64,000 nucleotides of DNA from an uncultured Agrobacterium sp. Its GTDB lineage: Bacteria; Pseudomonadota; Alphaproteobacteria; Rhizobiales; Rhizobiaceae. A program made the position numbers and the translations under genes. Positions 1 to 7,776 of the stretch are shown one piece after another. The number at the start of each line of letters is the position of its first letter. The stretch's first letter is position 1. The stretch is from assembly GCA_913777615.1 (NCBI GenBank), contig CAJYTK010000004.1:1-64000 (forward strand), written 5' to 3'. The notes under the pieces are model-generated. The model was not told the DNA's origin. It saw only the letters and a program-made list of their open reading frames with translations, and searched no databases.

Positions 1-12
1 TGACCTTGCCCC
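1..12 (+). repeat. IS3 left terminal inverted repeat
   Basis: TGACCTTGCCCC, matching the complement of the 12 bases at 1261-1272 except at position 5. Confidence 0.85.
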
Positions 13-64
13 GTTGAACTAATCCATTTTGAAGTAAGCTCTGGCCCATTGAGAGGACCAGAGA

Positions 65-331
65 ATGAAGCGCAACCGTTTTACAGACGAACAGATCATC
101 GGCATTCTGAAGGAGCACGAGGCGGGCACGCCGGTCTCGGAGCTTTGCCGCAAGCACGGTGTCAGTGATGCGAGCATCTACAAGTGGAAGGCCAAGTTCG
201 GCGGCATGGACGTACCCGAAGCCAAGAGACTGAAGACGCTGGAAGACGAAAACACGAAGCTGAAACGGCTCCTGGCAGATGCGATGCTCGACAACGCCGC
301 TTTGAAACACCTTTTGGGAAAGAAGTGGTGA
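65..331 (+). CDS. IS3 transposase OrfA (HTH, DNA-binding)
   Basis: This 88-residue protein is the DNA-binding subunit of the IS3 transposase. Its start [21 protein letters not shown] and the segment [24 protein letters not shown] form the HTH_Tnp_1 helix-turn-helix (about residues 5-50). It is followed by a leucine-spaced coiled segment (about residues 55-85) that normally mediates multimerisation. The ATG at 65 is preceded by GAGAGGACCAGAGA, which supplies a ribosome-binding site. OrfA ends inside OrfB in the 0 frame. Alone, OrfA proteins usually repress or modulate transposition; fused to OrfB by frameshifting they form the active enzyme. Confidence 0.9.
   Translation: MKRNRFTDEQIIGILKEHEAGTPVSELCRKHGVSDASIYKWKAKFGGMDVPEAKRLKTLEDENTKLKRLLADAMLDNAALKHLLGKKW
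316..322 (+). other. Programmed -1 frameshift heptamer (GGGAAAG)
   Basis: G GGA AAG has the X XXY YYZ form and sits in the OrfA zero frame (TTG GGA AAG AAG). Slipping back one base gives GGG AAA GAA GTG GTG, which enters the OrfB frame ([11 protein letters not shown]) just before the OrfA stop at 331. Position and phase both fit the IS3-family mechanism for making the OrfAB fusion. Confidence 0.7.
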
Positions 332-1254
332 CGCCCGCAGCAAGGCGGAAAGCTTTCGCTCATCTGATGGATCACCACCAGATGAGCGAACGGCGGGCGT
401 GTAAAGCCATGGGCTTTTGCCGTATGACGATCCGTTACGAAACCAGGCGCAGCGATGACCATGACCTTCGCGAGCGGATGAAGGCGCTGGCGCATGAACG
501 TCGCCGCTTTGGATATCGACGCCTTCATGTGCTGCTCAGGCGTGAGGGTCACCTTGTGAACCACAAGCGGCTCTTCCGGCTCTATCGGGAGGAGAAGCTG
601 ACGGTACGCAAGCGTGGCGGGCGTAAGCGGGCGATAGGCACCCGAGCGCCGATGTTGATCCCGACGGCTGCCAATGATCGCTGGTCGCTGGACTTCGTGT
701 CAGATCAGCTCACCGATGGCCGCAGGTTCCGGGTGCTTACGGTCGTCGATGATCGCACAAGAGAATGCTTGGGCCTCGTCGCCGATACGTCCCTTTCCGG
801 TCTGCGCGTTGCTCGTGAACTGGACCGGATCATCGAGGAGCGCGGCAGGCCGAAAATGATTGTCAGCGACAACGGCAGCGAGTTTACCAGCAACGCGATC
901 CTGCAATGGACGGACCGGACCAAGGTGGAATGGCACTACATCGCGCCAGGCAAACCGATCCAGAACGCCTTCATCGAAAGCTTCAATGGACGGCTACGAG
1001 ACGAGCTCCTGAATGAAACGCTCTTCTCGTCACTGACCCATGCACGATCAGCGCTTTTAAACTGGCGCAGCGATTACAACGATCATCGACCACACTCTGG
1101 ACTAGGCTGGATGACGCCTGCCGAGTTCGCTCAGACCATCAACCCGCGACGTGATGCGGTGCTGCGCAGCCGGAATGGCTCCGCACCGCAACCCGCCGCT
1201 ACCGCCCCGAATACAGCAACCCAAAACCGCTGGAGCGAACTCAAAACTGGATAA
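319..1254 (+). CDS. IS3 transposase OrfB (rve/DDE integrase domain)
   Basis: This is the catalytic part of the transposase, in the -1 frame relative to OrfA and probably made as an OrfAB fusion; an internal ATG at 367 could give free OrfB. An HTH_21 region ([19 protein letters not shown]) comes first, followed by the rve core with the DDE triad: D in WSLDFVSD, D in [10 protein letters not shown] and E in [13 protein letters not shown]. The reading frame is uninterrupted to the stop at 1254, 18 bp before the IS end, so the element looks intact and possibly mobile. Confidence 0.9.
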   Translation, partial: KEVVTPAARRKAFAHLMDHHQMSERRACKAMGFCRMTIRYETRRSDDHDLRERMKALAHERRRFGYRRLHVLLRREGHLVNHKRLFRLYREEKLTVRKRGGRKRAIGTRAPMLIPTAANDRWSLDFVSDQLTDGRRFRVLTVVDDRTRECLGLVADTSLSGLRVARELDRIIEERGRPKMIVSDNGSEFTSNAILQWTDRTKVEWHYIAPGKPIQNAFIESFNGRLRDELLNETLFSSLTHARSALLNWRSDYNDHRPHSGLGWMTPAEFAQTINPRRDAVLRSRNGSAPQPAATAPNTATQNRWSELKTG

Positions 1255-1260
1255 AACTCG

Positions 1261-1272
1261 GGGGCAACGTCA
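1261..1272 (-). repeat. IS3 right terminal inverted repeat
   Basis: GGGGCAACGTCA; inverted partner of positions 1-12 with one mismatch. It marks the right end of the IS. Confidence 0.85.
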
Positions 1273-1287
1273 GCGGCCATCCAAAGG

Positions 1288-1863
1288 CTATTGCTGATCG
1301 GAAATTTCCCATCCTTCGACAACAGGGAATGTTGCGGATATGAAGGGCCAGATATGACGAAGTCGACGTTGATACCATCTTACATGGAGCCTCGGTCTCT
1401 TTGCGCCCCGGAGTGCTCCAGTAGCCTGATTGTCCATAATTGCATCGAGCGCTCGCAATACTGGAGGAGCGTCAGCCGCTGCAAGCGTGATCTTAGATCG
1501 CCATTCAGCGCACAGTGATCTCGTCGGTTGAGTAGTTAGATCTATCTCCGCCATGAGATCGTAGAAGCGCCTTTGAAGAAACTCATGCGTCCTAGCTCGC
1601 CCGCCAAAATCCCAGACAAGCTGTGATGCTCCGACAGCAGCGATTACGAGCCCGAGAGAAACGTCGGCAGAGGAACCATTGGTAACGATCTTGGTCGCAC
1701 TCGCTGAGCCACCGAGAATCACAACGAAATTGTAGAAGCGGTTCCAACCGTCCAACCATCCCCGTCGCGCAGAATGATAGAGGGCGTTTCGCAAGGCCAT
1801 GTGCCTGAGATGGAAGACTTCAACATAACAATCGTCGTCTTCGATCTCGACGTTGACACTCAT
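1288..1863 (-). CDS. SLATT-like two-TM membrane protein, putative defence effector
   Basis: This 191-residue protein opens with an acidic segment, then an Arg/His-rich stretch (RNALYHSARRGWLDGWNRF) and two hydrophobic segments (about residues 45-60 and 70-88). A helical, charged C-terminal half with a basic tail follows. The pattern of basic helix, two TM segments and a second cytosolic helix (RTHEFLQRRFYDLMAEI) resembles SLATT-domain proteins, predicted pore-forming effectors of nucleotide-signalling conflict systems. The family assignment is by eye only. ATG at 1863 is preferred over the overlapping GTG at 1869 because GGAAGAAG lies at the right distance upstream. The stop codon of the small gene at 1866-2018 lies 2 bp before this ATG, so the two are probably translationally coupled. 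The IS at 1-1272 ends just beyond its stop. Confidence 0.55.
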   Translation of the reverse strand: MSVNVEIEDDDCYVEVFHLRHMALRNALYHSARRGWLDGWNRFYNFVVILGGSASATKIVTNGSSADVSLGLVIAAVGASQLVWDFGGRARTHEFLQRRFYDLMAEIDLTTQPTRSLCAEWRSKITLAAADAPPVLRALDAIMDNQATGALRGAKRPRLHVRWYQRRLRHIWPFISATFPVVEGWEISDQQ

Positions 1864-1865
1864 TA

Positions 1866-2018
1866 TCACTTCTTCCGTGGCGGAGGCGGAGGCGGCTGGT
1901 TTCCGTGGCTGCGTGTTACCCCAGTTTTCCCGCCGTTGAAAGAACCGGTCACAGAACCCTTACCAGGTGTGGGTGCAGGCTTTCCGCCCCCGCTAGTTGA
2001 CGGTGTCTTTTTGGTCAT
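1866..2018 (-). CDS. Small proline/glycine-rich protein upstream of SLATT-like gene
   Basis: A 50-residue ORF starting MTKKTPSTSGGGKPAPTPGK, with an internal GSVTGSFNGGKTG stretch and ending PPPPPPRKK. AGGAG lies nine bases before the ATG at 2018, a strong ribosome-binding site. Its stop TGA overlaps the alternative GTG of the next gene (GTGA) and lies just before the preferred ATG. Composition suggests a disordered basic peptide. No function is recognised. The good start signals and tight coupling with the SLATT-like gene argue that it is real and works with it. Confidence 0.55.
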   Translation of the reverse strand: MTKKTPSTSGGGKPAPTPGKGSVTGSFNGGKTGVTRSHGNQPPPPPPRKK

Positions 2019-2381
2019 TTCGAGACGCTCCTAGACTTGCTGTTTCAAACCTTCATCTGCGCTTTTCGAAGTCACGGGCGCATTGCGATGTCTAGAATTC
2101 ACATCGAAACTTAGCACGGTCAAGGATGTGCTTCTTCTGCTTGTACGTCTCTCACAGCTTTATGCATCACTGTCGGTTCCGTACGGAGAGCACAGCAACT
2201 TGTCCAAGCAGGCAGGCGGTTACAGCTACCATTTCAATTCTGGCATTGCAGCTTTCAACCATCGCAATGCAACTTCCCGTACAATCGACTGCCTACATAT
2301 GACTTCTTGGTCGCGGAGCCGGCCGATGACCATGCATAGCAATAAGCTTCTCATAGGTCTTTTTCTATTATAGATGGGGCT
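2019..2381. other. Divergent intergenic region (363 bp)
   Basis: It separates the minus-strand small-protein/SLATT-like pair from the plus-strand TIR-like gene and must hold both promoters. The 96-codon plus-strand frame inside it (2083-2373) has no recognisable motif or good start signal. I see no repeats or RNA gene. Confidence 0.5.
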
Positions 2382-3524
2382 ATGGATAAGAAGAAAAAAA
2401 CAATACACGTATTCTATTCTTGGCAGAGCGACTCGCCGAAGAAGACAAATCTCAATGCGATTCGACGCGCTCTAGAGGATGCCTGCAAGCGCCTGGAAGC
2501 GGCAAATTCTCATATCGTGCTCGTTCCCGATGAAGCGACTCGGGATACGAGCGGCAGTCCTAATATTGCCCTCAAGATACTCGAGAAAATCGAAATGTCG
2601 GCAATTTTTATCGCTGACATCACGACCATCACGGGTCCTGGCGTCCCGAGGCCATGTCCTAACCCGAATGTCGGATATGAGCTTGGATACGCCGTTGCCA
2701 CATTGGGCTGGGAACGGATCGTCCTGCTATTCAACAGTGCCATCGGCGAATTCCCTGCCGATCTACCTTTCGACTTCATTCAGAACCGCGTTAGCCCTTA
2801 CAGCTATGCCCCGTCCGATCCTCCTTCGAAGCGTGATGAACTCCGTGCGTTTCTTGAGGTCGCCATCAAGGCTGTGATCAAAAAAAATCCTAAACGTCCG
2901 GCCGAGCTAAAAGGGCTGACGCGCGAGAGGATTGAACATGATCATGATGTGAAGAACATGCGCTGGCTAATGGAGTCGCTTCACTTGCCGACTCTTCAGC
3001 AGCATGTTCAGGAACTTCCGCATGCTATTTCTGACAGGGCAATTTGGTTCAGTGACTCCTTTAAGGGCGTCGTTGCCAACAACTTGTTCAGTGTCTACGA
3101 TCCAGTCCTTAAGGACGCGGTCGACAAGCTCTACAGCGGCTGGGCGAAGGCGCTGGCTCACGACAACCAGTATCATGCAACTGCGAGCGGCAATGTTCAT
3201 GTGTTCACAAACCCAGGCGACATGCCATTGGTAGGTGCTCGGCAGAAGGCGTGGGACGAAATCGACGCCGGTCGGCAAGAAATGCATCAAGGCTTGTCAA
3301 TGATCCTGGATAGGATCAGATCAGATTACCTCGAGATCGACATCCACCAGACCAATGCCAAAGCATGGAAGGACTATGTCAAATCTCAGCCGGAGTTCGA
3401 CGATCAGTTAAAGTCGAAGTCAAAATTAAAGAACAAGAAAAAGAAGTCGGCAAAAAAGATCACTGGGAAGAAGAAGTCGGTCAAGAAAACCAACAGGAAG
3501 AAGAAGCCAAAAAAGCAGGGCTAA
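2382..3524 (+). CDS. TIR-like nucleotide-binding protein with Lys-rich tail
   Basis: 380 residues. Residues about 8-160 carry the motif series of bacterial TIR-like (CAP12/Pycsar-type) domains: VFYSWQSDSPKKTN at the start, DTSGSPNIALKILEKIEMS, FIADIT, and PNPNVGYELGYAVATLGWERIVLLFN, whose Glu fits the catalytic position of NAD-cleaving TIR domains, then LPFDF and the R of QNRVSPYSY. The middle (about 170-345) is helical and not recognised. The last 45 residues are almost all Lys with Ser/Thr/Asn, a histone-H1-like tail that could bind nucleic acid. Likely role (inference): NADase effector of an anti-phage system. It lies back to back with the SLATT-like pair, so the three genes may form one system or two neighbouring ones. 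Confidence 0.6.
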   Translation: MDKKKKTIHVFYSWQSDSPKKTNLNAIRRALEDACKRLEAANSHIVLVPDEATRDTSGSPNIALKILEKIEMSAIFIADITTITGPGVPRPCPNPNVGYELGYAVATLGWERIVLLFNSAIGEFPADLPFDFIQNRVSPYSYAPSDPPSKRDELRAFLEVAIKAVIKKNPKRPAELKGLTRERIEHDHDVKNMRWLMESLHLPTLQQHVQELPHAISDRAIWFSDSFKGVVANNLFSVYDPVLKDAVDKLYSGWAKALAHDNQYHATASGNVHVFTNPGDMPLVGARQKAWDEIDAGRQEMHQGLSMILDRIRSDYLEIDIHQTNAKAWKDYVKSQPEFDDQLKSKSKLKNKKKKSAKKITGKKKSVKKTNRKKKPKKQG

Positions 3525-3963
3525 AATAGGGACCCGTCGCAACACCAACGAGTAGGACAAGCCGACGTTTGGGATACGACTGTAGTGACGATCACATCGT
3601 CGTCTCCTCTCGGTCACCAAATTGCTGGCCAAGACGGGTCCGCTGCAGTTCCTTAGCATGCACGACCCAAGGACTGGCCTTCCGGCCTCGCTTCTTCCGT
3701 TGAACACAAAGGAGATGTAGCCGGATGGCTGCACCGAAGACCGAGCGGATCAGTTACCTGCAACCACGACCATGCTAATCCAAGCTGGAGATAAGACTGG
3801 TGTACCGTCTGATTTGCCCGCATTTTATCGGGTCAGACTCCACTTGCGTCACCGAATTGTGTAACCGCTTCTCGTTTATAAGAACCTCTCCGGTGACTTA
3901 GCTAGACGCCGGAGAACACAGGAATAGTGCAGCAGCGGGCGCGCGCTGATAGACATGACGAAA
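3525..3963. other. Intergenic region between convergent genes (439 bp)
   Basis: It lies between the 3' ends of the TIR-like gene and the Abi_C-type gene. Frames crossing it show no known motif. I see nothing further in it; the length suggests an old junction between accessory modules. Confidence 0.4.
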
Positions 3964-5226
3964 TCACCGCTTCTCAACATCTGAATCCGAAGTGCGCCTT
4001 TGGTAGGTTGCAGTGACGAAGTCGATAAACGCCGCTGCGGCGCCGACCGCCAGCCTAGCGTGGCGGGCTTCCAAACCACGATATTTCCCATCGCGGCCAT
4101 GCCCGGATCCATACAGGCCACGAAGCTCCGCTATGTTCTGCGTCATTGCCGACAGGTTTTGTAGGATCAGCTTGATGGCGTTGGCACCTCTTGCAGCATC
4201 TGAAATCCCCTCCGGTACGAGCTTGAGCTCCTTGGCGAGGGCCTTCGTCAGCCTAGGAAGGTCGTCTGAACGAGATACCGCCACACCCAACTTGCCTAAA
4301 ATCGTCTTGCAACATGTTTCGACAAGTTCCTTCGCCGTCCCGATCGCTAATGCCGGATCTCTCTCGACGGCATTCTCTAAACGCTCGATTTCTTTCTGCA
4401 TCCAACCAGCGTCCAACGCATCGGCCGCCGAGCGAGCCCTAGATACCGATCGGTGACCAGAATCCCTCAGCGGTCTCCCAACGAATCTCGGCCTTCCGGC
4501 GATCTTTTCGTCTTCGATTAGGTGCCAACCGTCGGCCCGAAGCTGATCGTTGATCTGCTGAACCAGCTTCAAGCAATCGTTGCGGTCGGGCCGAACCACC
4601 GGATGTACCACTTCGGATAAGAAGCGGAGAAACTCATGCGCTGGGCAATGAAGCAAATTAAACCGAGCGTCACCATAGATCCAGTCGTCATCCCAATCGG
4701 TTGGGTTGTTGACACGGTGCTGCCAAATGTCCCTTGCAGCATCAGCGTAGCGACTGTCGTGAGACGGCATCGATTTAAGGTCGTATAGCCGTTCCAGGAA
4801 CTCAACCTCGTCGAGCCGACCGTTCCATACGACCTTCTCAATCCGCATTCCATCAAATATGTTTTGACGGGTCGCACGAGATACGCCCTTACCCGTCTCG
4901 CGCCAATCCGGTCGCGGGCGAACTATCGGAACGATCTTCACGCTGAACCAGTCTTCAGAAAATGGCTCAAGTACCGATTTCAGGCGGTTCGCAATCTGCT
5001 CCGTTAGACTTTCGCGGCTAGTACCCAGTTGCGAATAGACCGACGGCTCGAGTTGCAAGTAAACAGTCCAAATCCGAGTACCTCCATTCCAGTTATCATA
5101 TCCTGTCTCCTCAACCTTCGGCATCGATGTTCGAAGCACCTCGGCTGCCTCGACCATGTTTTCCGCTATCAGCAATTCGGACGTCGTCGCGAGGTAGTCT
5201 TCGTATCTCTCGGACATGTAGCTCAT
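3964..5226 (-). CDS. Abortive-infection-like protein with Abi_C domain
   Basis: A 420-residue soluble protein. The C-terminal third (about 290-410) reads as the Abi_C domain: AIGTAKELVETCCKTILGKLG, then a helical stretch, GSGHGRDGKYRGLEARHARLAV and AAAAFIDFVTATY. The signature is the RGLYGSGHGRDGK turn followed by a helix with conserved Arg/His. The N-terminal 280 residues are not recognised; they contain many Trp and acidic residues. Proteins with this domain are found in defence islands and some act as phage-exclusion factors, but the biochemical activity is not established. It stands alone between the TIR-like gene and the arsenic cluster. ATG at 5226 is used; a second ATG lies at 5217. 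Confidence 0.6.
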   Translation of the reverse strand: MSYMSERYEDYLATTSELLIAENMVEAAEVLRTSMPKVEETGYDNWNGGTRIWTVYLQLEPSVYSQLGTSRESLTEQIANRLKSVLEPFSEDWFSVKIVPIVRPRPDWRETGKGVSRATRQNIFDGMRIEKVVWNGRLDEVEFLERLYDLKSMPSHDSRYADAARDIWQHRVNNPTDWDDDWIYGDARFNLLHCPAHEFLRFLSEVVHPVVRPDRNDCLKLVQQINDQLRADGWHLIEDEKIAGRPRFVGRPLRDSGHRSVSRARSAADALDAGWMQKEIERLENAVERDPALAIGTAKELVETCCKTILGKLGVAVSRSDDLPRLTKALAKELKLVPEGISDAARGANAIKLILQNLSAMTQNIAELRGLYGSGHGRDGKYRGLEARHARLAVGAAAAFIDFVTATYQRRTSDSDVEKR

Positions 5227-5585
5227 TTAGTTTGATTTCCGCCTGATTGTCTTCGGCATATCTTATCAAGATAGTAGCCGACGATTTCAACAGGAACGAG
5301 ATCCGATCAGGCCTAAGGATCGCTCAAATTCGCCTATGGCCGGCGTTATCGGCAGACCGATGACTTCGATAGAAAATGCGTCGCGAGCATTAAACACGCG
5401 CGGAGTGAAACACGCGTCCCTACTGAAAATTCCGGCTTTTCACTTTCAGTGTATCTATGTGCAAGTCTCTTACTTATCCCGAGCCGGATACTATGCCGAG
5501 CGCGTTCCCTAAGGCCCGAGATTTCAAGTAAAATCGCCCAGCAAGCTCGCCATAAATATCGGCGATTAAAAGCTGACGAGTTTGA
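5227..5585. other. Intergenic region (359 bp)
   Basis: It contains the promoter region of the Abi_C-type gene and the sequence beyond the DUF6428 stop. A 98-codon plus-strand frame overlapping it (5449-5745) is mostly antisense to the DUF6428 gene and shows no motif. Likely junction between the defence genes and the arsenic cluster. Confidence 0.4.
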
Positions 5586-6101
5586 TTATCCGCAGCACTT
5601 CGACTCATTAGCTGTCGGCCCGCAGCAAGATGATTTCGCCTGTTCCTCCGCCAGCCAGCGATCTCGCGGCTTGCAGCTCGCTGGCCGAGCAGCAAGGGAC
5701 ACCTCGAAGGAGCCAGCGACGAGCCTCGGCGCGGCCGCGCAGTAAAGGGCCATCGGTCGCTCTCCGTCACTGACCTCGAACGTGAGTTTTGCCATCGGCT
5801 CAAGCTGGACATGGTCGGAGACTTTGCGGATGATCGCCGCGAACTTGCCGGCCGGCATGTGTGTGCGGCCATCTTCGTCGATATCCCACAATTGGACGAA
5901 GATCTCCGACCAGGCTTCCGGGTTCGCACCGCAGTCGAGTGCCGAAAACATCCCGGCCTTGACCCCGGTGACATGATAGCCAGGCCGGACGGGACTGCCC
6001 TCATAACTGAACACCAACGGGGCATCGGGCGCTACCGCGAGCATATCCAGAAGATGGCCGAGACCGATGTCGGTTGAAACTGACTTGTCGATCGAGTTCA
6101 T
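5586..6101 (-). CDS. DUF6428-like protein of arsenic cluster
   Basis: 171 residues from ATG at 6101 (MNSIDKSVSTDIGLGHLLDM), with AGGG about ten bases upstream. The body resembles the DUF6428 family often found beside arsR: PLVFSYEGSPVRPGYHVTGVKAGMF, EIFVQLWDID, KFAAIIRKV. The C-terminal tail carries two Cys-Cys pairs (SSCCGPTANESKCCG), which could bind As(III); this is inference. It is divergent from arsR at 6144 with only 42 bp between the start codons, so both promoters probably share the operator there. Confidence 0.6.
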   Translation of the reverse strand: MNSIDKSVSTDIGLGHLLDMLAVAPDAPLVFSYEGSPVRPGYHVTGVKAGMFSALDCGANPEAWSEIFVQLWDIDEDGRTHMPAGKFAAIIRKVSDHVQLEPMAKLTFEVSDGERPMALYCAAAPRLVAGSFEVSLAARPASCKPRDRWLAEEQAKSSCCGPTANESKCCG

Positions 6102-6125
6102 GTGGGTTATCCCTTCATCCGATAA

Positions 6126-6141
6126 TTCAAGGATTATTGAA
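6126..6141. promoter_or_regulatory. Candidate ArsR operator between DUF6428 gene and arsR
   Basis: Inverted repeat TTCAA-N6-TTGAA lies two bases before the arsR ATG at 6144, within the 42-bp divergent promoter region. Autoregulation by ArsR-type repressors from such dyads is well known; binding here is inferred from position and symmetry. Confidence 0.5.
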
Positions 6142-6143
6142 GT

Positions 6144-6503
6144 ATGGATCAACGTCAAGCCCTTTCATCATTCGCGGCGCTGTCGCAGGAGACGCGCCTT
6201 GCCATCGTCCGAGCGCTGGTCGTCGCTGGTCCTGAAGGGCTGGCCGCGGGCGTCATCGCCGAGCGGATGGGCGTTTCCGCCACGAATGTTTCGTTCCATT
6301 TGAAGGAGCTGGAGCGGTCGGGATTGATCTCGCAGCGAAGGGTATCCCGCTCGATCATCTACAGCGCCAGCTACGAGGCGCTCGCCGATCTCGTCAAATT
6401 CCTCATGGAAGACTGCTGCGCCGGTCATCCGGCGATCAGGGAGAACGTCGAGTGTGCCGACGACTGCTGCATTCCGGCCGACAGGGGTGACGTCGTTGCA
6501 TAG
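6144..6503 (+). CDS. arsR: ArsR-family metalloregulator
   Basis: A 119-residue winged-helix repressor. FAALSQETRLAIVRALVVAG and VIAERMGVSATNVSFHLKELERSGLI form the HTH; ISQRRVSRSIIYSASYEAL is the beta wing. Cys pairs in the C-terminal half (EDCCAGH and ADDCC) are suitable for As(III) binding and resemble ArsR types whose sensing cysteines lie in the C-terminal helix. It precedes and overlaps the MFS exporter gene by about 17 bp, so the two are co-transcribed. It should release the divergent promoter when trivalent arsenic binds. A second, diverged ArsR lies at 11754-12107. Confidence 0.85.
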   Translation: MDQRQALSSFAALSQETRLAIVRALVVAGPEGLAAGVIAERMGVSATNVSFHLKELERSGLISQRRVSRSIIYSASYEALADLVKFLMEDCCAGHPAIRENVECADDCCIPADRGDVVA

Positions 6504-7710
6504 TTCGAAAATCCCGGCCGGGCTCGTCTCGGCTCTCGGCCTGACCCAGATCATCGGTTACGGCACCCTCTATTACAGCTTCAGCATCCTCGCCCCCGGC
6601 ATGGCAGAAGATCTCGACTTGTCGCTGGCAGAAGTTTTTGGCGTGTTCTCCGTGTCGCTGTTCATAGGTGGCCTGTCGGCCACCTATATCGGCAAGCAGA
6701 TGGACCGGATCGGCGCTGCGACCATCATGACCATCGGCTCGGCCCTTGCTGCACTGACACTCGCCCTCTGCGCCTGGTCGCCCTCGGTCGCGATCTTCGC
6801 CATCGCTATCATCCTGCTCGAGGTGTCGTCCGGCATGGTCCAGTATCAGGCGGCATTCGCGGCGCTGGTCGAGAGCGATCCCCGCACAGCCTCTCGCAGC
6901 ATCGCCTATCTTACGCTGATCGGCGGCTTTGCCTCGACGATCTTCTGGCCGATCTCGGCGACGCTCACCGGCTATCTGTCCTGGCGGGAGATCTATCTCG
7001 TCTTTGCGGCGCTGAACCTGTTCCTCTGCATGCCGCTGCACTTCTGGATCCGAAGCCTAGGAAAGAAGGCAGGCGAAGCATCCATCCGGCCGCGCGAGAC
7101 GGTCATCGGCGCGATCCCGCCGCACGCCCGGCGCCGCGCGATGCTGATCGTCTCCTTTGCCTTCGCGCTGCTTGGCTTCACGCTCGCCGCGATCCTTGCC
7201 CATATGGTGCCGATGCTGGGGTCGATCGGGCTGAGCGCGACCGCCGTCGTGATCGGTTCACTGTTCGGGCCGGCGCAGGTGCTGAGCCGCTTGATCAACA
7301 TGGTGTTTGGGAAGAGCTTATCACCACCAGGGCTTGCCGTCCTCTCGGCCGTGATGATCGTGTTCGGCGTCCTGATCCTGCTGATGACGGGCAACTGGCT
7401 GCCGGGTGCGGTTGCCTTCGCCATTTGCCTCGGTCTCGGTTCCGGCATCAACAGCATCGCGCAGGGGAGCCTGCCGCTCTATCTGTTCGGATCGGACGGT
7501 TATGGTGCGATCACCGGCAAGATGGCTGCCGCCCGTCTGGCGGTCGGCGCTGGCGCGCCCTTCGTGTTCGCGGCGACCATGGAGAACATCGGGCTGAGCT
7601 TCGCCCTCGTCGCAAACGCATGCCTCGGGGCGGTCAGCATCGCGGCATTCGTCGCAGTGGCAGCATCTGCAAGATCGCAAACGACCAGCTCTATCGCAGA
7701 CAGCGCGTGA
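6487..7710 (+). CDS. arsK: MFS efflux transporter, ArsK-like arsenite exporter
   Basis: About 407 residues from GTG at 6487 (MTSLHSSKIPAGLVSALGL), overlapping arsR. Twelve hydrophobic segments and MFS loop signatures are visible, such as GKQMDRIGAATIMTIGSALA after TM2. Arsenic-cluster MFS exporters of this type in Agrobacterium have been named ArsK and export As(III), and also Sb(III) and organoarsenicals. The name rests on similarity by eye and on position directly behind arsR. The start codon is uncertain: the frame stays open upstream to 6454, and TTG at 6496 is an alternative. Confidence 0.65.
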   Translation: MTSLHSSKIPAGLVSALGLTQIIGYGTLYYSFSILAPGMAEDLDLSLAEVFGVFSVSLFIGGLSATYIGKQMDRIGAATIMTIGSALAALTLALCAWSPSVAIFAIAIILLEVSSGMVQYQAAFAALVESDPRTASRSIAYLTLIGGFASTIFWPISATLTGYLSWREIYLVFAALNLFLCMPLHFWIRSLGKKAGEASIRPRETVIGAIPPHARRRAMLIVSFAFALLGFTLAAILAHMVPMLGSIGLSATAVVIGSLFGPAQVLSRLINMVFGKSLSPPGLAVLSAVMIVFGVLILLMTGNWLPGAVAFAICLGLGSGINSIAQGSLPLYLFGSDGYGAITGKMAAARLAVGAGAPFVFAATMENIGLSFALVANACLGAVSIAAFVAVAASARSQTTSSIADSA

Positions 7711-7776
7711 ACTTCGTTCGGGTAGAGCGAGCGCACCTATGCTATGGCTTGCATATCAATTTGACAGGGCCATCCC

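Larger units (their letters stand above)
1..1272 (+). mobile_element. IS3-family insertion sequence, complete
   Basis: The element is bounded by near-perfect 12-bp inverted repeats: TGACCTTGCCCC at the left end, and GGGGCAACGTCA at the right end, whose complement differs at one position. Between them lie overlapping orfA and orfB with a -1 frameshift signal, the standard IS3 layout, and the 1.27-kb length fits the family. The left flank is outside the window, so a target duplication cannot be checked. The right end lies only 15 bp beyond the stop codon of the SLATT-like gene at 1288. IS407-like subgroup membership is plausible but untested. Confidence 0.9.

Noticed and set aside
178-564. Minus-strand frame across the IS transposase
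   Set aside because: Antisense to orfA/orfB, no motif, and the transposase frames on the other strand are certain.
2083-2373. 96-codon plus-strand frame before the TIR-like gene
   Set aside because: No ribosome-binding site or recognisable pattern; lies in the divergent promoter region.
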